Origin: Limisphaerales bacterium
Lineage (GTDB): Bacteria; Verrucomicrobiota; Verrucomicrobiae; Limisphaerales; UBA11358
Direction of reading: 5' to 3'
Length of the DNA: 10,622 nucleotides
Assembly (NCBI GenBank): GCA_003152145.1
Contig: PLZL01000330.1
Span: 1,489-12,110 of the forward strand
In this document: in pieces, positions 7,184-10,622 of the stretch
Layout: every line of letters starts with the position of its first letter
How positions within the stretch are numbered: position 1 is the first letter of the stretch
The notes under the pieces: generated by a model
Seen by the model: the letters and a program-made list of their open reading frames with translations, nothing else
Told to the model about the DNA's origin: nothing
Databases searched by the model: none
Position numbers and translations under genes: made by a program

Positions 7184-8080
7184 ATGACCAAACCGACACT
7201 TCTTATTCTTGCCGCCGGAATGGGTAGCCGTTACGGCGGGCTCAAACAAATTGATCCGGTCGGCCCCGCCGGCGAGACGATCATTGACTACTCAATTTAC
7301 GATGCGCTGCGCGGCGGTTTCGGCAAGCTCGTCTTCGTCATCCGGCGCGACTTCGAGCAGCAATTCAAGGAAATCGTCGGCGCGCGGTTCGAGAAGCGCG
7401 TTCCGGTCGAATACGTTTATCAGGAACTCGACAAACTGCCGGAGGGATTTTCCGTCCCCGCCGGACGCACCAAGCCGTGGGGCACCACGCACGCGATTCT
7501 TCAGGCTGAAAACGCGATCCGCGAACCGTTCGCGGCCATCAACGCCGACGATTTCTACGGACGGCAGGCTTACCAAGTGCTCGCGCGGCATTTGACTTCC
7601 GGCACGACGGATTACGCGATGGTCGGGTTCATCTTGCGCAACACGCTTTCCGAGCATGGCAGCGTCGCGCGTGGCGTCTCCCGCGTGGACGGAAATAATT
7701 ACCTCACGTCCATCGTCGAGATGCTGAAGATCGAGCCGGACGGTGGCGGCGCGAAGAACACCGGCGCGGACGGAAAAATCATCAAGCTCACCGGCGACGA
7801 AGCGGTTTCAATGAATTTCTGGGGCTTCACGCCGGCGGTATTCGACCAGTTGCGAACGCAGTTCACCGCGTTCCTGAAAAAGAGTGGCAATGAGGAAAAA
7901 TCCGAGTGCTACATCCCCGCGACAGTAGGCGAACTCGTCACCGCCGGCCAGGCGAAGGTGAAGGTCTTGCGCACGAACGATTCCTGGTTCGGCGTCACCT
8001 ACCGCGAAGACCGCCCGCGCGTCGTCGAAAGCATCCGCAAGCTCATCGCGCGCGGCGATTACCCGGAAAAGCTCTGGTAG
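7184..8080 (+). CDS. Sugar-nucleotidyltransferase-like protein (NTP-transferase fold)
   Basis: A complete 298-residue protein of the nucleotidyltransferase GT-A-like fold. It begins with the nucleotide-binding signature LAAGMGSRYGGLKQ (9-22), a variant of the GxGxR...K loop of sugar-1-phosphate nucleotidyltransferases. GTTHAILQAE (100-109) and the metal-binding NADDFYG (120-126) follow. A region with VSMNFWGFTP (208-217) and a C-terminal RTNDSWFGVTYREDRP complete the fold. Members usually make NDP-sugars from a nucleoside triphosphate and a sugar phosphate, but this subfamily has no well-defined substrate that I can name. It ends without the beta-helix domain of GlmU or GlgC. It lies 107 bases after kduD on the same strand with a hairpin repeat between, so co-transcription is possible rather than certain. 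An A-rich stretch precedes the ATG and the nearest purine-rich GAAGG is about 20 bases upstream, too far for a normal ribosome binding site. Confidence 0.78.
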   Translation: MTKPTLLILAAGMGSRYGGLKQIDPVGPAGETIIDYSIYDALRGGFGKLVFVIRRDFEQQFKEIVGARFEKRVPVEYVYQELDKLPEGFSVPAGRTKPWGTTHAILQAENAIREPFAAINADDFYGRQAYQVLARHLTSGTTDYAMVGFILRNTLSEHGSVARGVSRVDGNNYLTSIVEMLKIEPDGGGAKNTGADGKIIKLTGDEAVSMNFWGFTPAVFDQLRTQFTAFLKKSGNEEKSECYIPATVGELVTAGQAKVKVLRTNDSWFGVTYREDRPRVVESIRKLIARGDYPEKLW

Positions 8081-8084
8081 CCGC

Positions 8085-8120
8085 AAAAAAGGTAAAGGCT
8101 GTCAGGACTGACACCTTTAC
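8085..8120 (-). terminator. Rho-independent terminator downstream of the tRNA-like element
   Basis: Read on the minus strand: GTAAAGG-TGTCA, a four-base GTCC loop, TGACA, one unpaired G, CCTTTAC, then C and six T. The stem is 7 + 5 bp with a single bulge and the T-run follows at once, so it is a strong and directional intrinsic terminator. It points the same way as the permuted tRNA-like element and the transposase. The plus-strand gene upstream ends 4 bases before the T-run, so on that strand only an A-run precedes the stem. One arm contains GACTGACACCTTT (8106-8118 on the plus strand), repeated at 9493-9505. Confidence 0.8.
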
Positions 8121-8163
8121 GAGCTGCGAGGAAGAACGGATGGGCAAGGGACGCCGTGGGAAA

Positions 8164-8237
8164 CTCCTTGCGGAGGCTGCTCTACCATTGAGCTACTGCC
8201 CGAGCAGCGGGCAGATCGGACTCGAACCGACAACAGG
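8164..8237 (-). ncRNA. Permuted tRNA-like element (3' half precedes 5' half)
   Basis: On the minus strand the parts of a tRNA appear in rotated order. First is a T-arm with stem GTCGG (8231-8227), canonical loop TTCGAGT and stem CCGAT (8219-8215). The 3' acceptor strand CTGCCCG (8214-8208) follows, then a 5-base linker CTGCT (8207-8203). The 5' acceptor strand CGGGCAG (8202-8196) pairs with it over 7 of 7 positions. Next come T8-A9 and a D-arm GCTC-AATGGTA-GAGC with the G18-G19 pair, then A26. All three helices form and the invariant bases are right. The anticodon arm is not recoverable: GCCTCC leads into a CTCC-GCAA-GGAG tetraloop hairpin (to 8164), with no U at position 33. The flanks (8121-8163 and 8238-8368) show no gene. 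Possible readings: a novel permuted tRNA or tRNA-mimic RNA, or a pseudogene made by tandem duplication and loss of the outer halves. It ends upstream of a strong terminator on the same strand, which suggests transcription. Confidence 0.6.
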
Positions 8238-8368
8238 CGATAATCCACAGACTTCGGCCCATCAAAGTGCCGGCGCACGGCCAATACGACGGAAAAAATC
8301 GAACCGGAAATGAACGTGCTCTAGCATGAACGATTAACACCGATGGTCGCTGAGCACAGAACACAGAT

Positions 8369-9388
8369 TCACAACACAAGTGGAACTTCGGACTGGCGAA
8401 TAAATGAGCGCAGCAAATCAGGCCTGTCTTGAAGACGCTTGATCTCTGATTCAACAGAGCGCCGTAGTTCTTCCATTGTAGGTGGAGCAAAATTTGGGAA
8501 TCGATTATATTTTAAATAAAACCAGACCCTATCTACCGGGTTTAATTCCGGCGCATACGGGGGAAAAGGCTCGGTTACGATATCGGGAACGTTCATAAGA
8601 TACTCAAGCACCACGTCTGACGAATGGATAATGATTTGATCCCAGATAATTGTTATTGGGCCAGAGATCTGACTTTGGAGGTGCTTCAAAAAGTCCACCA
8701 CCCGCGGACCTCGAAAGTTCGTGTCATCGTCTAACATGTAAAAATGAAGGCCAACATGCGACCGCCTCGGACTAATGGTAATTGCACCGCATACGGAAAT
8801 ACGACCATGAGGGTTAAAAACTTTGTTCACAGGGGTGCTTCCACGAGGTGCGAAGGTGCGCCGTATGGTCGGAGTCATCATGAATCCTGACTCATCGACG
8901 AATGCTAAATAGGCGTTGCGTTCTCTCGCTTGCCGTTCAATTCTTGGGAATTCTTCTACTTTCCACCTGGCAATTTCAACATCGTCACGCTTTGCAGCTT
9001 GCTGCAGTGGCCGGATAGCTGACCAGTGCAGGTAGTCTTTCAAAATGTGCCATGCTCCGCTGCGGCAAAAATCCATATCGAAGTGCTTTTTGATCACCTC
9101 TCGCACTCGTCGTGTCGTCCAAAAGTTGTTTTCCCAGCCGTTCGCGATAGGCCCTCTAATTAGCAATTGTTCGAGCTTTACAAGCTGCTCGCTATTGAGC
9201 CGGCGAGGGCGACCAGGGCTAAGCTTCGCTTTAAGGCTCTCGCCTGCATTCACTTTCCGCAGCCACCGATTCAGCGAAACTCGGCTTACACCCAGGATTC
9301 GAGAAATAAGTTCCTTCGATTCGCCCTGTTGCATCAATTCAACCGAACGACGCCGGCGAAAATCTACAGCATTTTCAACAGCACTCAT
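8369..9388 (-). CDS. IS630-family (Tc1/mariner-like) transposase
   Basis: A complete 339-residue single-frame transposase. Residues about 8-45 form a helix-turn-helix with the order expected for IS630 (ELISRILGVSRVSLNRWLRK). SPGRPRRL (57-64) and a second winged-helix region to about 125 follow. The DDE catalytic core has Asp165 in AFVDESGFM, Asp250 in IIWDQIIIHSS and a third acidic residue in APELNPVDRVW, where the usual Glu of NPVE is Asp286. These enzymes cut and paste DNA at TA dinucleotides. The frame is intact, so it may be active or recently so. Base composition is clearly lower in GC (27 of 60 in a counted line, 8641-8700) than the neighbouring catabolic genes, consistent with transfer. 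The last codons overlap a candidate terminal repeat. The DNA-binding half has the higher coordinates. Confidence 0.92.
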   Translation of the reverse strand: MSAVENAVDFRRRRSVELMQQGESKELISRILGVSRVSLNRWLRKVNAGESLKAKLSPGRPRRLNSEQLVKLEQLLIRGPIANGWENNFWTTRRVREVIKKHFDMDFCRSGAWHILKDYLHWSAIRPLQQAAKRDDVEIARWKVEEFPRIERQARERNAYLAFVDESGFMMTPTIRRTFAPRGSTPVNKVFNPHGRISVCGAITISPRRSHVGLHFYMLDDDTNFRGPRVVDFLKHLQSQISGPITIIWDQIIIHSSDVVLEYLMNVPDIVTEPFPPYAPELNPVDRVWFYLKYNRFPNFAPPTMEELRRSVESEIKRLQDRPDLLRSFIRQSEVPLVL

Positions 9389-9407
9389 AGACGTCCGTTC
9401 TCAGCTT

Positions 9408-9451
9408 TTCGACATGACGCCACGATAATTCCATTTACCATAAATGTCGAA
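9408..9451. repeat. Inverted TTCGACAT/ATGTCGAA pair upstream of the transposase
   Basis: TTCGACAT (9408-9415) and ATGTCGAA (9444-9451) are a perfect 8-base inverted pair, and a third related copy, ATGTCGA, occurs about 28 bases further out near 9472. They lie between the transposase start and the presumed right end. They could be transposase-binding or operator sites. Function is inference. Confidence 0.5.
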
Positions 9452-9492
9452 TTGAGGGAGACCTTGAAATTATGTCGAGTTCCAATACCCGT

Positions 9493-9505
9493 GACTGACA
9501 CCTTT
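9493..9505. repeat. 13-base direct repeat GACTGACACCTTT, right copy
   Basis: The same 13 bases occur at 8106-8118 inside the terminator stem. The two copies bracket the tRNA-like element and the transposase. The right copy runs straight into more T residues but has no partner arm, so it is not a terminator. It resembles a single-arm remnant of the left hairpin. Whether the pair records an insertion, a duplication or two members of a dispersed repeat family cannot be told here. Confidence 0.7.
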
Positions 9506-9567
9506 TTTTTGAGAATTAAAAAAAACTTACGCAAGACCGATCTTTCTTGTTAAGATTTCCCTTCGCA

Positions 9568-10622
9568 ATGAGCAGCAACACCGAGCAGCTTGAACAGCAA
9601 CTGGACAGTTTCGACGCCGCAAAACGAAAAGACGCGCTGGCGAAATTGTGGGACCTGACCAAGATGGGCAAAATTGCGGTGGCCGAACCAGGCAGCGACG
9701 TCAATCTCCATGCCCACACGTTTTTTTCCTACAACGCCTACGGCTATTCACCGTCGAAATTCGCGTGGCTGGCGCGCAAGCGCGGGCTGGCGGCGGCGGG
9801 CATCGTGGACTTCGACGTGCTGGACGGGCTGGAGGAATTCTGGGCGGCGGGCAAGCTCATCGGCCTGAAGCGCTGTGCGAGCCTGGAATCGCGCGTGTTC
9901 GTGCCGGAATTTGCCACGCGCGTCATCAATTCGCCCGGCGAACCGGGCATCGCCTATCACATGGGCGTCGGTTTCCCGCGCGAAATCCAGCATCCCCTGC
10001 TCTCCCAAATGCGCCGCACGGCGGAAGCGCGCAACCGCGAACTGGTCCGCCGCGTGAATGAATTTCTCAAGCCCGTCGGGTTGGATTACGACAAGGACGT
10101 GCTGCCGCTCACGCCCAACGGAAACGCCACCGAGCGCCACATCTGCGAGGCGTATTCCAAGAAGGGCGATGCGGTGTTTTGGAAATCGAAGCTCGGTGAT
10201 TGTCCCGCCGACGCGGGCAAATTGCAGGCGCTTATCCGCTCCAAGACGATGAAAAAGGGCGGCGCGGGCTACGTGCAGCCGGGCAAGGATTCCTTCCCGT
10301 TGATGGCCGACATGAACCGCTTCGTGCAGGAGGTCGGTGCGATTCCCACGCTAACGTGGCTCGACGGCACAAGCGAAGGCGAAAAGGCCATCGAGGAACT
10401 GATCCAAATCGCCATGTCCAGCGGTGCGGCGGCGATCAATGTCATACCCGACCGCAATTACACGCCCGGCGTGAAGGACCAGAAGCTTCAGAACCTTTAC
10501 GACGTGGTCGCGCTGGCGGAGAAACATCATTTTCCGATCATCGTCGGCACCGAAATGAACGCGCCGGGCAACAAGTTTGTGGACGACTTCAGCACGGCGG
10601 AATTGAAGCCGCTGGTGCCGGT
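9568..10622 (+). CDS. PHP-like domain protein, partial (continues past the right edge)
   Basis: An open frame from the ATG at 9568 gives 351 residues with no stop before the window ends. After a polar, probably helical N-terminus (1-35) comes SDVNLHAHTFFSYN (43-56), with the His48-x-His50 opening of the polymerase and histidinol phosphatase (PHP) fold. The second motif, normally containing Thr-Asp-His, reads IVDFDVLDG (79-87). ASLESRV (104-110) supplies a Glu107 where the third motif would be, and IIVGTEMNAPGN (324-335) resembles the later strand motif. PHP proteins are metal-dependent phosphoesterases or related hydrolases; with the second-motif His replaced by Phe, the metal site may be changed and the activity cannot be assigned. 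GC content is high and like the catabolic genes, so it belongs to the host side of the IS630 junction. No ribosome binding site is evident; the frame and codon bias are strong along the whole length. Confidence 0.7.
   Translation, partial: MSSNTEQLEQQLDSFDAAKRKDALAKLWDLTKMGKIAVAEPGSDVNLHAHTFFSYNAYGYSPSKFAWLARKRGLAAAGIVDFDVLDGLEEFWAAGKLIGLKRCASLESRVFVPEFATRVINSPGEPGIAYHMGVGFPREIQHPLLSQMRRTAEARNRELVRRVNEFLKPVGLDYDKDVLPLTPNGNATERHICEAYSKKGDAVFWKSKLGDCPADAGKLQALIRSKTMKKGGAGYVQPGKDSFPLMADMNRFVQEVGAIPTLTWLDGTSEGEKAIEELIQIAMSSGAAAINVIPDRNYTPGVKDQKLQNLYDVVALAEKHHFPIIVGTEMNAPGNKFVDDFSTAELKPLVP

Larger units (their letters stand above)
8369..9487 (-). mobile_element. IS630-like insertion sequence, ends not firmly fixed
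   Basis: The element contains the transposase plus about 100 bases on its 5' side. Near the ends TGGAACTTCGGAC (from 8381) and the complement of the segment ending near 9487 (TTGGAACTCGAC) resemble each other over about 12 positions with gaps, the likely remains of terminal inverted repeats. A TA dinucleotide lies just outside the match on the right (9486-9487) but not at the equivalent place on the left. The boundaries are therefore approximate. Confidence 0.4.

Noticed and set aside
8142..8202. Ordinary, non-permuted tRNA starting at the 5' acceptor strand
   Set aside because: No T-arm with a TTCGA-type loop follows and there is no anticodon loop with U33; only a 6-bp closing stem with a G-U pair can be drawn.
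7906..8313. Plus-strand open frame of 135 codons over the tRNA-like region
   Set aside because: It starts inside the nucleotidyltransferase gene, and its later part only translates the complement of the tRNA-like arms and flanks; no domain is seen.
8121..8340. Permuted (two-piece) tmRNA
   Set aside because: The full canonical D-arm and the CGGGCAG acceptor do not fit tmRNA, which has a reduced D region and an alanine-type G-U pair; no tag frame with a typical ending was found.
8238..8368. Group I intron half flanking a permuted exon
   Set aside because: I looked for P7/P3-like conserved pairings on both flanks of the tRNA-like halves and saw none; the flanks also seem too short.

Overview
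The window most resembles accessory carbohydrate-use DNA from a Verrucomicrobiota-like bacterium (or a relative in the PVC group). I infer this from the pairing of a lipoprotein GH88/GH105 enzyme with a GH105-DUF4861 fusion, the GC-rich coding DNA (about 60% or more by eye), the GC-rich hairpin repeats in the gaps, and the lack of recognisable Shine-Dalgarno sequences. No marker gene is present, so the phylum is inference.

Layout. At 18-416 (-) is a small VOC/glyoxalase-fold protein, divergent from a KDPG aldolase (eda, 524-1168 +). The gap between them holds four perfect copies of a 7-base A/T repeat. A paired-hairpin repeat (1188-1267) separates eda from a convergent two-gene minus-strand operon. 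That operon is a lipoprotein GH88/GH105 hydrolase (3839-5083) followed 9 bases later by a secreted GH105-DUF4861 fusion (1295-3829). Divergent from it on the plus strand are kduI (5292-6128), kduD (6219-7076) and a sugar-nucleotidyltransferase-like gene (7184-8080), with a different GC-rich inverted repeat in each gap.

Together the genes describe use of unsaturated uronides from pectin or rhamnogalacturonan. The exported GH105-type enzymes cut the unsaturated uronyl residue from oligosaccharides. The released 5-keto-4-deoxyuronate is isomerised by KduI and reduced by KduD to 2-keto-3-deoxygluconate. After phosphorylation by a kinase not in this window, Eda can split KDPG to pyruvate and glyceraldehyde 3-phosphate. 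The lyase that would create the unsaturated ends, a transporter, the kinase and a regulator are not in the window.

From 8081 to 9567 the DNA changes character. On the minus strand there is a tRNA-like element in permuted order: T-arm and 3' acceptor strand first, a 5-base linker, then 5' acceptor strand and D-arm. A strong Rho-independent terminator lies downstream of it. I regard this as the most unusual item. Next to it is a lower-GC IS630-family transposase (8369-9388 -). A 13-base direct repeat, one copy inside the terminator, brackets both. The window ends inside a PHP-like protein (9568 onward +) that is open at the right edge and departs from the usual metal-site motif.
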